Under the pieces are notes generated by a model. The model was not told where the DNA came from. It saw nothing but the letters and a program-made list of their open reading frames with translations, and ran no database searches. This document shows positions 16,538 through 25,268 of a stretch of 64,000 nucleotides of DNA, in pieces. The DNA lies in the NCBI GenBank assembly GCA_017416145.1, contig JAFQDD010000001.1:186001-250000 (forward strand), in the 5' to 3' direction. The stretch is from Spirochaetaceae bacterium (GTDB lineage: Bacteria > Spirochaetota > Spirochaetia > Treponematales > Treponemataceae). Position numbers and translations under genes: made by a program. Numbering within the stretch: the stretch's first letter is position 1; each line of letters starts with the position of its first letter.

Positions 16538-17866
16538 ATGGATAATTACACACTTATTCACAACGCTCACCTTATCGATGCAAATACAGATATTTTTGGT
16601 TCATTACTAATTAAAAACAACAAAATTCACAAAATTATTCCTCACAAAGCAGAAAACCTTCCAGAGATTTTTGAAGAACTAGGAGATGAAATATTACTTA
16701 ACGCCACAAAAATAGATGCAAAAGGTTTAGTGTTGACTCCTGCCTTTGTTGATATGCACGTTCACTTTCGATACCCAGGTCAATCAGCAAAAGAAGATCT
16801 TGAATCAGGCTCAAAAGCTGCTTGTCATGGCGGAATGGGTACAGTTGTTCTTATGCCAAACACTTCACCAGTAGTTTCCTCATTTGACGTTGCATCAGAA
16901 GTCAGAGCTGAAACCTCAAGACTTGGATTAACAGACGCGTTACAAACTCTTTCTATCACAAAAGATTTTTCTGGCACAGATATTAGTCACTTAGATTGTC
17001 TACAAAATCAACCAATATTAGATATGGGATGCAAAGCTATTCCAGTAATTACAGAAGATGGAAAAGACGTATTATCAGATGAAATTATGAAAGCAGCTAT
17101 GGAAAAATGTTCCAAAGCAGGAGTAATCGTTTCTTGCCACTGCGAAGATCCAAAATTAGTTCCAGTTGCAAAAAAACTTCGAGATGAAAAAAATTATTTT
17201 GAAGCAGAAAAAGTTCTTGCAGATGCAGAAAATATTTATACAGAACGCAATCTACAACTTGCCCTAGAAACAAACTGTAGAGTTCATATCGCTCATATTA
17301 GCACAAAAAAAGCTTTAGACGCTGTACGAGCCGCAAAATCTACTCCCAAAGGAAAAGAGCTTGTTACCTGCGAAGCTACCCCACATCACTTGGGCTTAAA
17401 CCAAGAAATGCCGGGCTTTGAAAACCAACTTGTAAATCCACCTCTTCGCCCAAAATCTGATATGGAAGCCGTTGTGGAAGCAATTTTGGATGGCACAGTA
17501 GATGTAATTGGAACAGATCACGCTCCTCATACTTTCCAAGACAAAAAAAATGGAGCCTGTGGATTTACAGGCATCGAAACAGCTTTTTCCGTTTGTAACA
17601 CAGTTTTAGTAAAAGAAAGAGGTTTGTCTCTCCAAAAACTTTCAGACTTAATGTCAAATAAACCATCACAAATTCTTGGAATTTCAAAAGGATTACTAAA
17701 ACAAGAATATATTGCAGATTTAGTCATCATAGATCCAGACCAAGAAATTATCATTGATAATAATAATTTTTATTCCAAAGGAAAGTTTACCCCAATAAAT
17801 GGGAAAACATATTTTGGAACAATCGAAAAAACTATCCACAACGGTAGATTAGTTTATCCTTTTTAA
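16538..17866 (+). CDS. pyrC: Dihydroorotase
   Basis: 442 residues, cytoplasmic; cyclises carbamoyl aspartate to dihydroorotate, the step after PyrBI. I start at 16538 because GGAG lies eight bases before that ATG; an ATG 12 bases earlier overlaps the Shine-Dalgarno. Metal-binding motif DMHVHFRYPGQ (~71-81), CHCEDP, HIAHISTKKA and the late GTDHAPHT are all present, as in the long (Bacillus-type) enzyme. It ends about 30 bases before the convergent SRP RNA gene. Confidence 0.95.
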   Translation: MDNYTLIHNAHLIDANTDIFGSLLIKNNKIHKIIPHKAENLPEIFEELGDEILLNATKIDAKGLVLTPAFVDMHVHFRYPGQSAKEDLESGSKAACHGGMGTVVLMPNTSPVVSSFDVASEVRAETSRLGLTDALQTLSITKDFSGTDISHLDCLQNQPILDMGCKAIPVITEDGKDVLSDEIMKAAMEKCSKAGVIVSCHCEDPKLVPVAKKLRDEKNYFEAEKVLADAENIYTERNLQLALETNCRVHIAHISTKKALDAVRAAKSTPKGKELVTCEATPHHLGLNQEMPGFENQLVNPPLRPKSDMEAVVEAILDGTVDVIGTDHAPHTFQDKKNGACGFTGIETAFSVCNTVLVKERGLSLQKLSDLMSNKPSQILGISKGLLKQEYIADLVIIDPDQEIIIDNNNFYSKGKFTPINGKTYFGTIEKTIHNGRLVYPF

Positions 17867-17897
17867 TCCACCTTTATCCAGAATATAAACAAAAAAC

Positions 17898-18006
17898 CCT
17901 TCCGAAGAGCCCAGGTACACTACGGCACAAGAAAAACTAATCTACTGCTGCTTCCTTCCGGACCTGACAGGGTTTGAAAAGTATTCTTTGCATAGGACCT
18001 GAGCAT
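17898..18006 (-). ncRNA. ffs: Signal recognition particle RNA, small bacterial (4.5S) type
   Basis: The minus strand carries the invariant SRP apical core GGTCCGGAAGGAAGCAGCAG (17962-17943 region), framed by CCCTGTCA and by pairing ends GCTCAGGT and ACCTGGGC. Total ~107 nt, no Alu domain. A short GC hairpin with T6 follows at 17896-17891. It binds Ffh and targets membrane proteins. It is the last gene of the minus-strand RNA array. Confidence 0.92.
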
Positions 18007-18033
18007 TTCGCAAGGGTCTTAAATTTTCACCAA

Positions 18034-18063
18034 CTCGGCGTGGTTTTCCGTTCGAATCCCCAG
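18034..18063 (-). repeat. Partial copy of the tRNA-Ser-like repeat
   Basis: Thirty bases nearly identical to one end of the full copy at 18117-18240 (ends in CGAATCCCCAG on the plus strand). It belongs to a direct repeat of about 93 bases: 18034-18126 and 18212-18303. Confidence 0.75.
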
Positions 18064-18116
18064 TTTTTTTTTCAAACTCAAGATTCTACAGTTATATTCA
18101 TATTTTTTCGGAGAGA

Positions 18117-18240
18117 GGGGGATTCGGTTTCCGTCGCTAACGTCCTGTTAGCTCCTCCAACCCACCTCAAACCACTGTCGTAAGCATCCTGCTTACTTTT
18201 CCTCGCACTTGCTCGGCGTGGTTTTCCGTTCGAATCCCCA
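18117..18240 (-). repeat. tRNA-Ser-like palindromic repeat, full copy 1
   Basis: 124 bases bounded by GGGGATTCG and CGAATCCCC, copies of the tRNA T-arm that can pair with each other. Inside are two six-base-pair hairpins: GCTAAC/GTTAGC (18136-18152) and GTAAGC/GCTTAC (18180-18196). Read on the minus strand, as the flanking tRNAs are, both loops contain AGGA, and two more AGGA lie unpaired. The low-coordinate flank is an authentic-looking tRNA-Ser acceptor end. GTGGTTTGAGG also matches the D-arm of the neighbouring tRNA-Ser (GTGGTTTAAGG). It lacks an anticodon arm, so it is not a tRNA gene. Confidence 0.8.
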
Positions 18241-18253
18241 GCTTGTTTCTAAA

Positions 18254-18303
18254 CTTAAGATTCTACAGTTATATTCATATTTTTTCGGAGAGAGGGGGAT
18301 TCG
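18254..18303 (-). repeat. Direct repeat of the tRNA-Ser(GGA) 3' end and flank
   Basis: Fifty bases identical, apart from one change, to 18077-18126. The repeated piece covers the 3' acceptor end of tRNA-Ser(GGA) plus its downstream flank. The arrangement resembles the duplication left when DNA inserts at a tRNA 3' end. Confidence 0.75.
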
Positions 18304-18370
18304 AACCCCCGGTACCTTTCGGTACGCAACCTTTCCAAGATTGTACCTTAAACCGCTCGGACATCTCTCC
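18286..18370 (-). tRNA. tRNA-Ser (anticodon GGA)
   Basis: Complete type II cloverleaf: acceptor GGAGAGA/TCTCTCC, anticodon loop TTGGAAA, long variable arm GTACCGAAAGGTAC, T-arm GGGGGTTCGAATCCCCC. CCA is not encoded. Reads UCC/UCU. Confidence 0.95.
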
Positions 18371-18421
18371 AAAGTTGAAAAAAAAAGTGGCATAATTTCT
18401 GCCACAATTTTTTCAAATTAG

Positions 18422-18495
18422 CGAGACTAAGAGGGTTCGAACCTCCGGCCTTCAGATCCGCAATCTGACGCTCTATCCAGCTGAGCTATAGTCTC
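18422..18495 (-). tRNA. tRNA-Arg (anticodon GCG)
   Basis: Acceptor GAGACTA/TAGTCTC, anticodon loop TTGCGGA between TCAGA and TCTGA, T-loop TTCGAAC. GCG rather than the usual ACG means the first anticodon base is not the A normally edited to inosine, so the gene reads CGC and CGU by wobble. Confidence 0.9.
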
Positions 18496-18511
18496 ATATC
18501 TTTTCGGAGCA

Positions 18512-18633
18512 GGGTGATTCGGTTTCCGTCGCTAACGTCCTGTTAGCTCCTCCAACCCGCCTCAAACCACTGTCGTAAGCATCCTGCTTACTTTTCCTCG
18601 CACTTGCTCGGCGTGGTTTTCCATTCGAATCCC
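18512..18633 (-). repeat. tRNA-Ser-like palindromic repeat, full copy 2
   Basis: About 122 bases, differing from the copy at 18117-18240 at only a few positions (for example G for A at 18559, A for G at 18623). The same two AGGA hairpins are kept. Its low-coordinate flank carries the acceptor end of tRNA-Ser(GCT) (CGGAGCAGGG), not that of tRNA-Ser(GGA), so each copy matches its own neighbouring tRNA-Ser. Confidence 0.8.
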
Positions 18634-18678
18634 AAACTTATTTCTAAACTTAAGATTCTTTCAAATACTCCTTGATTT

Positions 18679-18766
18679 CGGAGCAGGGGGGATTCGAACC
18701 CCCGATACCCTTTAGGGGTATAACTCCTTAGCAGGGAGCCACCTTCGGCCTCTCGGTCACCACTCC
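18679..18766 (-). tRNA. tRNA-Ser (anticodon GCT)
   Basis: Type II cloverleaf with acceptor GGAGTGG/CTGCTCC, anticodon loop CTGCTAA, a variable arm pairing TACCC with GGGTA, and T-arm GGGGGTTCGAATCCCCC. Reads AGC/AGU. Confidence 0.95.
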
Positions 18767-18857
18767 AATTGCATTAAAGTTAATGACTCCCTAAAAAAAT
18801 AACGGAATTACTTCCGTTTTCGAATCCAAGAAGTCAACACTTGATTTCAAGCGACTT

Positions 18858-18942
18858 CGGAGCAGGGGGGATTCGAACCCCCGGTACGTTTCCGCACAAC
18901 GGTTTTCAAGACCGCCGCCTTAAACCACTCGGCCACCGCTCC
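18858..18942 (-). tRNA. tRNA-Ser (anticodon TGA)
   Basis: Type II cloverleaf, acceptor GGAGCGG/CTGCTCC, anticodon loop CTTGAAA, variable arm around GTGCGGAAACGTAC. Reads UCA and other UCN codons. First gene of the minus-strand RNA array. Confidence 0.95.
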
Positions 18943-18956
18943 ATAAATGCTTAATT

Positions 18957-18985
18957 AGATTACTCTTTATTTCTAATCTTGTCAA
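18957..18985 (-). promoter_or_regulatory. Promoter of the tRNA-Ser/SRP RNA array
   Basis: TTGACA (18985-18980), 17 bases, TAATCT (18962-18957), then ~14 bases to the tRNA-Ser(TGA) 5' end. No terminator interrupts the array between the tRNAs that I can see. Confidence 0.7.
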
Positions 18986-19008
18986 GCATTTTTTTAGATT
19001 TTTTTTAA

Positions 19009-20664
19009 TTATTCTGAAATTTCTTTTGCACGATTTAATGCATCAGAAATATTTTCAAACACATTTTCTTTCCCCAAAAGATTTAGCGTTCCAGTTTTTT
19101 CCATTAACATATATGGCTGAGTATGAACTCCAGACAAAATGATTGTAATTTTTTTTCTATCACAAGCTTCTTTACATTGTTCAAGAGCTCTCAAACCTCC
19201 AGCATCAATATAATTTGTATTTCTCATACGAATAATAAATGCCTTACAGTCAATTTTTGCCTTTTCCATTGCCAATTCAAATTTTCTAACAGTACCAAAA
19301 AATAATGGACCTTCAATTTCATAAACAACGGTTTTTTCTGGAATAGTCAATTCTTCTTCTTTTCCGTTATCTGTAATTCCACCAGTTAAAATATTATGTT
19401 TTGTTTGAACTTCTGAAACATCAATCATTTTTTTGATAAAGAAAAATGCTGCAAAACCAAGTCCTACTTCAATTGCTACAGTCAAATCGATAAACACAGT
19501 AATCAAAAAAGTTACCAATAAAACACAAATATCAGATTTTTGACCTTTTAACAAAGCTTTTACAGCTGGTAATCCTGCCATATTCCATGCAACGCTAACC
19601 AAAACAGCGGATAAAGCAGCCATTGGAATATAAACTGCGTATTTTCCTAAAAGCATCATTATTAACAACAAAACCACAGCGTGAACAATTCCAGCAATCG
19701 GAGTTCGACCACCATTTTTTATGTTTGTAGCAGTTCTCGCAATAGCTCCAGTTGCAGGAATTCCACCAAATAAAGGACTTGCAATATTTGCAATCCCCTG
19801 TGCTACTAATTCGGTGTTACTATCGTGTTTTGAACCAATCATTCCGTCTGCAACTACAGCACTTAGCAAAGATTCAATAGCAGCCAAAACAGCAATTGAT
19901 ATTGCAGTTGGAAACAATTTTGTTATTGCACCAATACTAAAATCTGGTAATGCAGGAGCTGGTAAAGAAGAAGGGATTTCTCCATAGCGACTTCCGATTG
20001 TATCAGTATGCCAACCCAAAGTTTTTTCAAACACTAGATTCAACAATGTTGCAAGAATTATCACAATTAAAGAACCTGGAATTTTCTTACTTACTTTAGG
20101 CCACACAAAAATGATAATTAAGCTAATTAAAGCCATTCCAAAAGAATACCAGTTTATTGTGGTAATTGATTTTGCGTATACACCAATTTTTCCAATAAAA
20201 TCTCCTGGCATTTTTCCAGTTGTTAATCCAAGGAAATCACCAATTTGGCCAACAAAAATTGTTACTGCAATCCCAGCTGTAAAACCAGTTACAATTGTGT
20301 AAGGAATAAACTTAACAAGTCCTCCCATTTTAAATACGCCAAGTAGAATTAACAAAATTCCTGCCATTACAGTAGCAGTAGCCAATCCAGCAAATCCAAA
20401 TTCCTGAACCACACCAAAAACAATTACGGCAAAAGCCCCTGTTGGTCCACCAATTTGAACTTTACTTCCGCCAAAGAATGAAATACAAAAACCTGCAATA
20501 ATTGCTGTAAACAAACCTCTTTCTGGTCCTACTCCACTTGCAATGGCAAAAGCAATAGCCAAAGGTAAAGCAACAATCCCAACAATAATACCTGCAATCA
20601 AATCACTTAAAAAAGTTTTTCCATTGTAGCCTTTTAAACTATTAAACAACTCTGGTTTAAACAT
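19009..20664 (-). CDS. SulP-family anion transporter with STAS domain
   Basis: 551 residues. About ten to twelve hydrophobic segments cover residues 15-430, with the family signature near the start (AGIIVGIVALPLAIAFAIASGVGPERGLF). A cytoplasmic STAS domain (~440-545) includes MRNTNYIDAGGLRALEQC. Members carry sulfate, bicarbonate or other anions; the substrate cannot be told here, as no sulfate-assimilation or carbonic anhydrase gene is adjacent (cysE is 30 kb away). GGAG lies five bases before the ATG. The gene appears monocistronic. Confidence 0.9.
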   Translation of the reverse strand: MFKPELFNSLKGYNGKTFLSDLIAGIIVGIVALPLAIAFAIASGVGPERGLFTAIIAGFCISFFGGSKVQIGGPTGAFAVIVFGVVQEFGFAGLATATVMAGILLILLGVFKMGGLVKFIPYTIVTGFTAGIAVTIFVGQIGDFLGLTTGKMPGDFIGKIGVYAKSITTINWYSFGMALISLIIIFVWPKVSKKIPGSLIVIILATLLNLVFEKTLGWHTDTIGSRYGEIPSSLPAPALPDFSIGAITKLFPTAISIAVLAAIESLLSAVVADGMIGSKHDSNTELVAQGIANIASPLFGGIPATGAIARTATNIKNGGRTPIAGIVHAVVLLLIMMLLGKYAVYIPMAALSAVLVSVAWNMAGLPAVKALLKGQKSDICVLLVTFLITVFIDLTVAIEVGLGFAAFFFIKKMIDVSEVQTKHNILTGGITDNGKEEELTIPEKTVVYEIEGPLFFGTVRKFELAMEKAKIDCKAFIIRMRNTNYIDAGGLRALEQCKEACDRKKITIILSGVHTQPYMLMEKTGTLNLLGKENVFENISDALNRAKEISE

Positions 20665-20769
20665 AAAAACTCCAATAGCGTAAGATGCGCTACTGTTCTA
20701 TAATGCTCTTTTTTTGCAAAAATTTCAATAAAAACGTAAAAAAATGTAAAATTTTCAAAGAAAAATTGA

Positions 20770-22218
20770 TTATAAATTTTTATTCCAAGGACCACGACGC
20801 AAAACTTCGTTCAATACACCTTTTATTTCCTCAAAAGTATAATTCATTCCTTCAAGAGAAGAATAAGCAGCATTTATTGATGACTGGTCTATATCATCAG
20901 CTAATACTAAACTTTCTATCATTTTTTTTGTATGAGAATACAATTGCATAAAAGTAATTAAATCCTGTTGAGGATAATCATCAACTTGAGTTTGAGAATT
21001 TTCTATATTCTTATACAAATTATGAGTTTTCTTAAAAATCTTAAGAACTTCCTCCCTTAACTGAGCAATTTCATAATCTGCAAACCAATTATAATTTCTT
21101 TTCAAAATTGGAAATTTGTTTTTCAACAAAAGTTTTGTAATCTCAATTTCCATTGTGTTTCCATAATCAGCTTCGAATATTCTATCGATAATATTTGACG
21201 GATCCTCTTCTTTCTTAAATAAAGCATCCAAAATAAAGGCATCAATTATTTCGTCTGATATTTGCAATCCAATCATTTCTGATACAGGATTTTCACTTTC
21301 TGCTACAGATTTTCCTACCCAATTTTTTGAATCAGAGATTTCTTCATTTAAAATCCACAATCGAGATTCCACACCAAATTCGCAAAATCCAATTTTTTGA
21401 GATATTTTCAAATATTCTTCTACAGAACCTGCATGTGGCACTGATAATTCATACATTGAATTTATAAAATGAAACATTAGTTGTTCTTCAATACAAGATC
21501 TTGGTCCAAATTTTTTTAAGTTTTCCATTAAAGTTGACTCAAAAACTTTGTTCCATTCTTCTTTTTTTTCATCAAAAACTGATTGTTCAAAAGGATTATA
21601 AATATGTCGACAATCCGGCTCCAATGTTATCTGACTATCTGCATAACTAATTACTCTAGCCCGAATCCAATCTTCGTATTGAAAATCTGATTTCTTATAA
21701 AATTCCTCCATATCCAAAACTGTAAAATCCATCATAGAAGGAAGTTCAAAACCATTTATACTAAAATCAATATCTTCATTACTTGGATCAAACATTACAT
21801 ATTGCAAAAAGTTTTCTTCACCAAAAATTTTATGATGCTGAATTATTTCTGAGGTTAATATATTTTTTTTTACATAGCTTAACTTTTTTTTATCAAAGAA
21901 AAAATCTATTTCAAAAGGAAGAATATCACCGTCAATAAAAGGCACACATCGATGTCCAACAATTAAAATATTATGGTCAATTTCATATTTTGAAGGTTTT
22001 ATTCCAAATTCTCGCCCTGTAAAACAACCTGTTTTGGTAATATAAACGTCTTTTTCCAATTGAAAAACATTTATATCATCTTGAAGCCATAGCCTAAGGG
22101 TCTTAATAGAAATATTTGCACCAAATTTTTGCATTTTTTGCTGTAATTGCTTGGCTGAAAATGTGGCTGTCTCGTATTTTATACAACTTTGATAAAGTCT
22201 TAAGTTAATATTATCCAT
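20770..22218 (-). CDS. Unknown 482-residue protein with possible N-terminal helix-turn-helix
   Basis: I do not recognise it. Residues ~15-70 (FSAKQLQQKMQKFGANISIK, then a short strand and TKTGCFTGREF) could be a winged-helix or Fic-like HTH fold, which is a guess. The rest is acidic, rich in Phe, Asn and Glu, with no membrane segment or catalytic signature. The higher A+T content and clustered Asn/Lys/Ile codons may indicate weaker selection or transfer. The upstream gap to the alpha operon terminator shows nothing but AT-rich DNA. Confidence 0.65.
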   Translation of the reverse strand: MDNINLRLYQSCIKYETATFSAKQLQQKMQKFGANISIKTLRLWLQDDINVFQLEKDVYITKTGCFTGREFGIKPSKYEIDHNILIVGHRCVPFIDGDILPFEIDFFFDKKKLSYVKKNILTSEIIQHHKIFGEENFLQYVMFDPSNEDIDFSINGFELPSMMDFTVLDMEEFYKKSDFQYEDWIRARVISYADSQITLEPDCRHIYNPFEQSVFDEKKEEWNKVFESTLMENLKKFGPRSCIEEQLMFHFINSMYELSVPHAGSVEEYLKISQKIGFCEFGVESRLWILNEEISDSKNWVGKSVAESENPVSEMIGLQISDEIIDAFILDALFKKEEDPSNIIDRIFEADYGNTMEIEITKLLLKNKFPILKRNYNWFADYEIAQLREEVLKIFKKTHNLYKNIENSQTQVDDYPQQDLITFMQLYSHTKKMIESLVLADDIDQSSINAAYSSLEGMNYTFEEIKGVLNEVLRRGPWNKNL

Positions 22219-22365
22219 AATTTTTATGCTATTTATAGATTAGTATTTTCTAATAATCCTTCTACTTATAATATAACACAAAACCATAAAAAATAAAAAT
22301 TCAGATTAGTAAAGCTCATATTACTTATTTTCTTAATAACATTATTTTGTGTTTTTCAAATATCG

Positions 22366-22417
22366 AGAATAAAAATAAAGCCGCTCAAGCACTTATAAAT
22401 AAGATTCTGAGCGGCTT
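22366..22417 (-). terminator. Terminator of the alpha operon
   Basis: On the minus strand AAGCCGCTCA (22417-22408) pairs with TGAGCGGCTT (22387-22378), then a T-rich tail (TTATTTTTATT). It ends the long ribosomal run. Confidence 0.85.
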
Positions 22418-22460
22418 AGAAACATAATCTTAAAAACTACTTACGTAATTTTTGTAAGAT

Positions 22461-22631
22461 TTATTTGCTGTTTTTAATCTTTGCATTACAATATTTGCAA
22501 ATCTTAGCTTTTTCACCATCAATTTCTGTTTCATACAAAATTTTGATGTTTTCTTTTTTACAGCAAGCGCAAGTACCACGTCCATGAGCTGGTAATTCAC
22601 GAATGCCTTTACCTCTATGTGCTTTAGACAT
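22461..22631 (-). CDS. 56-residue zinc-ribbon protein at the end of the alpha operon
   Basis: MSKAHRGKGIRELPAHGRGT is followed by CACC and, about 20 residues later, CKYC, a plausible C4 zinc-binding ribbon. The basic N terminus suggests RNA binding. GGAG overlaps the rplQ stop codon, nine bases before this ATG, and only three bases separate the genes, so translation is coupled to rplQ. The reading frame is complete and ends just before the operon terminator. I do not know a name for it; it resembles small ribosome-associated zinc proteins and could be a lineage-specific ribosomal or assembly factor. Confidence 0.8.
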   Translation of the reverse strand: MSKAHRGKGIRELPAHGRGTCACCKKENIKILYETEIDGEKAKICKYCNAKIKNSK

Positions 22632-22634
22632 GAC

Positions 22635-23162
22635 TTACTCCTTTGTTTCTGTATCTGCAGGAGCTTCAGCTTTTGCAGTTTTTGTAGTTTTCTTTTCAGC
22701 AGCTTTTTTTGTAGTTGCCTTTTTTGTAGCCTTTGTTTCTTCAGCAGGTGCTTCTGCTTTTTTAGCTTTAGTTGCTTTTTTTTCTGTTTTTTCAGCTGTA
22801 TCTAATTTATAGTCAACTAATTCTAGAATAACCATATCAGCTGCATCACCTTGGCGGAAACCTAGTTTTAATACACGAGTATAACCACCATTGCGATCTT
22901 TCATTCTAGGACCAATTTCTTTGAAAAGCTTTGCTAGTACAATTTCATCCTGAATAAATCTTGCAGCTTGTCTTCTGTTATGAACTGTGTCAACTTTACT
23001 TCTAGTAATAAGTTTTTCAGCAGCTTTTCTAACTTCTAAAGCTTTTGCTTTTGTTGTAGTAATACGCTCATATCTAAAAAGCGAAGTTACCATATTCCGT
23101 GACATAGCACGACGATGTGCTGATGTACGAGAAAGAGGATTAAAACCCATTTTATGATTCAT
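22635..23162 (-). CDS. rplQ: Ribosomal protein L17 with Lys/Ala-rich tail
   Basis: 175 residues. The start at 23162 ([20 protein letters not shown]) has AAGGAAG upstream and overlaps the end of rpoA by 11 bases. The L17 core ends near residue 125 ([10 protein letters not shown]). The remaining ~50 residues are a low-complexity tail of Lys, Ala, Thr and Glu with [12 protein letters not shown]-type repeats, like histone H1 tails, absent from the usual 115-130-residue L17. L17 lines the base of the exit tunnel on the 50S subunit. Confidence 0.95.
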   Translation of the reverse strand: MNHKMGFNPLSRTSAHRRAMSRNMVTSLFRYERITTTKAKALEVRKAAEKLITRSKVDTVHNRRQAARFIQDEIVLAKLFKEIGPRMKDRNGGYTRVLKLGFRQGDAADMVILELVDYKLDTAEKTEKKATKAKKAEAPAEETKATKKATTKKAAEKKTTKTAKAEAPADTETKE

Positions 23163-24207
23163 CTGATTCTTCCTTCTGCTTTGAGAAATTGGCAGCATTC
23201 TTTAAATGACTATAATCTGTCATTCCAAGACTTAGATTCCATTCAGAAAGTTTTTCTTTAATTTCAGTCAAACTCTTCTTACCAAAGTTTCTTGTCTTAG
23301 CAATATCTTCTTCTGTTTTCTTTGTTAATTCACCAATTGTTTTGATGTTAGCATTTTTCAAACAGTTTGAAGAACGTACAGATAATTCCAATTCATCAAC
23401 TGGAGTGTTTAACAAAATGTGAATTCTCTCGTCACCTTCACTCAGAGAATCACCACGTCCAATATCACTATCATCGAAGTTTACAAAAATTGTAAAATAT
23501 TCTTTTGCAATTGATGCTGCTTCAGCTAGTGCATTTTCTGGGGACACAGTGCCATCTGTCCAGATCTCAATCACTAATTTGTCATAGTCATTACGCTGCC
23601 CCACACGACAAGGCTCAATAGCATATTTAACCTTGAGTATTGGAGTAAAAATAGCATCCAAAGGAATTGTACCAACAACTTCAATGTAATGCTCATTTTC
23701 TTCTGCAGGTACATATCCTCTTCCAAGATCCACTTGAATTTCAAACTCTAGACGAGCACCTTCCATCATTGTGAAAAGGTGCATATCTTTTGTAAGAATC
23801 TCTAGTTGTTCACCACGATTAAAATCATCACTAGTTACTTTACCAGGACCTGTGAATTCGAACAAGAATGTATCCTGATCTACATCTTCAGGAAGCCGCA
23901 AACGAATCTGTTTAAGACTGTTCAAAACCTCTAGTGCATCTTCAACAACGTTTGGAATAGTTTCAAATTCGCTAGAAATTACGTGTGCAACACCATCAGC
24001 ATCGTAAGAAGTAATTCTTACTGAACTAATTGCATATCCTGGAATTGATGATAACAAGATTCTGCGTAATGTGTTACCTACTGTAGTCCCAAAACCAGTT
24101 TCAAATGGATAAGCAGTAAACTTACCATAGTTTGGATTGGTTTCCAAGTGCTCAAAATTGATACCCTTAGGTTTCTTAAAACCAACAAGCAGATTTTTGC
24201 GAGCCAT
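23152..24207 (-). CDS. rpoA: RNA polymerase alpha subunit
   Basis: 351 residues. The N-terminal domain dimerises and seeds assembly of beta and beta' ([20 protein letters not shown]). The C-terminal domain from ~265 binds UP elements and activators ([20 protein letters not shown], then [17 protein letters not shown]). Length is slightly above the E. coli protein because of an N-terminal extension. It follows rpsD by nine bases. Confidence 0.97.
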   Translation of the reverse strand: MARKNLLVGFKKPKGINFEHLETNPNYGKFTAYPFETGFGTTVGNTLRRILLSSIPGYAISSVRITSYDADGVAHVISSEFETIPNVVEDALEVLNSLKQIRLRLPEDVDQDTFLFEFTGPGKVTSDDFNRGEQLEILTKDMHLFTMMEGARLEFEIQVDLGRGYVPAEENEHYIEVVGTIPLDAIFTPILKVKYAIEPCRVGQRNDYDKLVIEIWTDGTVSPENALAEAASIAKEYFTIFVNFDDSDIGRGDSLSEGDERIHILLNTPVDELELSVRSSNCLKNANIKTIGELTKKTEEDIAKTRNFGKKSLTEIKEKLSEWNLSLGMTDYSHLKNAANFSKQKEESDES

Positions 24208-24216
24208 CTGAACTCC

Positions 24217-24852
24217 TTATTTTGAATAGAGCTCAACTACGAGCTGTTCTTTAATATCAGCAAGATCTGTAACTTCTGCACGTTCTGGATATGCAACAAA
24301 AGTACCTTTCTGTGCATCAATGTCAAGATTAATCCAAGGATAGTTTCCTGATTTATTTACTTCTTTCAAAGCATCTAAAATAGAAACTACTTTCTTGCTT
24401 GCTTCTTTTACTTCAATTACATCGCCTGGTTTAATGCGATAACTTGGAATATTCACTTTTTTTCCATTTACTAGGAAATGTCCGTGAGATACAAGTTGTC
24501 TTGCTTGATTGCGGCTTGTTGCAAAGTGCATTCTGTATACAACATTGTCAAAACGACATTCAAGAAGTTTAATTAGGTTTTCACCTGTAATTCCAGGCAT
24601 ACGATGTGCATCGTCAAATGTAAGGTGGAATTGTTTTTCCAACATACAATATGTTCTCTTAAGCTTTTGTTTTTCACGAAGCTGGAGAGCATATTCACTG
24701 CGTTTACCAATTCTAGCCTTAGGATCTTTTCCTGGTGCACCACGTTTTTTGTTTAGAGGACATTTGTCACTCTTACAACGATCGCCTTTTAAGAACAATT
24801 TTTTTTGTTCTGTTCTACAAAGTCTACAAACTGGACCTGTATATCTAGCCAT
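24217..24852 (-). CDS. rpsD: Ribosomal protein S4
   Basis: 211 residues. The N-terminal C4 zinc motif (CRLCR near residue 9, CKSDKC near 26) marks the zinc-containing form. An S4 RNA-binding domain follows (~100-160; HGHFLVNGKKVNIPSYRIKPGD). It initiates 30S assembly and in many bacteria represses its own operon; the hairpin upstream of rpmJ is a candidate site. Confidence 0.97.
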   Translation of the reverse strand: MARYTGPVCRLCRTEQKKLFLKGDRCKSDKCPLNKKRGAPGKDPKARIGKRSEYALQLREKQKLKRTYCMLEKQFHLTFDDAHRMPGITGENLIKLLECRFDNVVYRMHFATSRNQARQLVSHGHFLVNGKKVNIPSYRIKPGDVIEVKEASKKVVSILDALKEVNKSGNYPWINLDIDAQKGTFVAYPERAEVTDLADIKEQLVVELYSK

Positions 24853-24870
24853 ACCTTAAGTTCTCCTATA

Positions 24871-25251
24871 TTACATGCGGCGTGTCTTTCTAGGACGACA
24901 GCCATTGTGTGGGATAGGTGTAACATCTGAAATTGATTTTACTTTTAATCCCAAAGCACCTAGAGAGCGAACTGCTGATTCACGTCCAACTCCAGGTCCT
25001 TTTACGTATACATGTACTTCACGAAGACCATAACTTACAGCTTTCTGTACAGCTGCTTCTGCTACAGATTGTGCAGCAAAAGGAGTTGATTTCTTTGCTC
25101 CGCGGAATCCAAGTCCACCTGAAGAAGCCCATGAAAGAGCATTTCCCTTCAAGTCTGTGATAGTTACAATAGTATTATTGAATGTAGCTTGGATATACAC
25201 GTTACCTTCGTAAACGCTTTTCTTTTCTTTACGTTTTTTTACGGTTGCCAC
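24871..25251 (-). CDS. rpsK: Ribosomal protein S11
   Basis: 126 residues, typical length. [19 protein letters not shown] near the N terminus and the C-terminal [16 protein letters not shown] are diagnostic. It sits in the 30S platform near the E-site mRNA. Seventeen bases separate it from rpsM. Confidence 0.97.
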   Translation of the reverse strand: MATVKKRKEKKSVYEGNVYIQATFNNTIVTITDLKGNALSWASSGGLGFRGAKKSTPFAAQSVAEAAVQKAVSYGLREVHVYVKGPGVGRESAVRSLGALGLKVKSISDVTPIPHNGCRPRKTRRM

Positions 25252-25268
25252 GTTACTTTACCTCCACC

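Noticed and set aside
18117-18240. The repeat as a real tRNA-Ser gene
   Set aside because: T-arm and acceptor end are present, but there is no anticodon arm or matching 5' acceptor strand.
17974-18421. Three overlapping short frames in the tRNA/SRP RNA region
   Set aside because: They translate tRNA and repeat sequence and share repeats only because the DNA is repeated.
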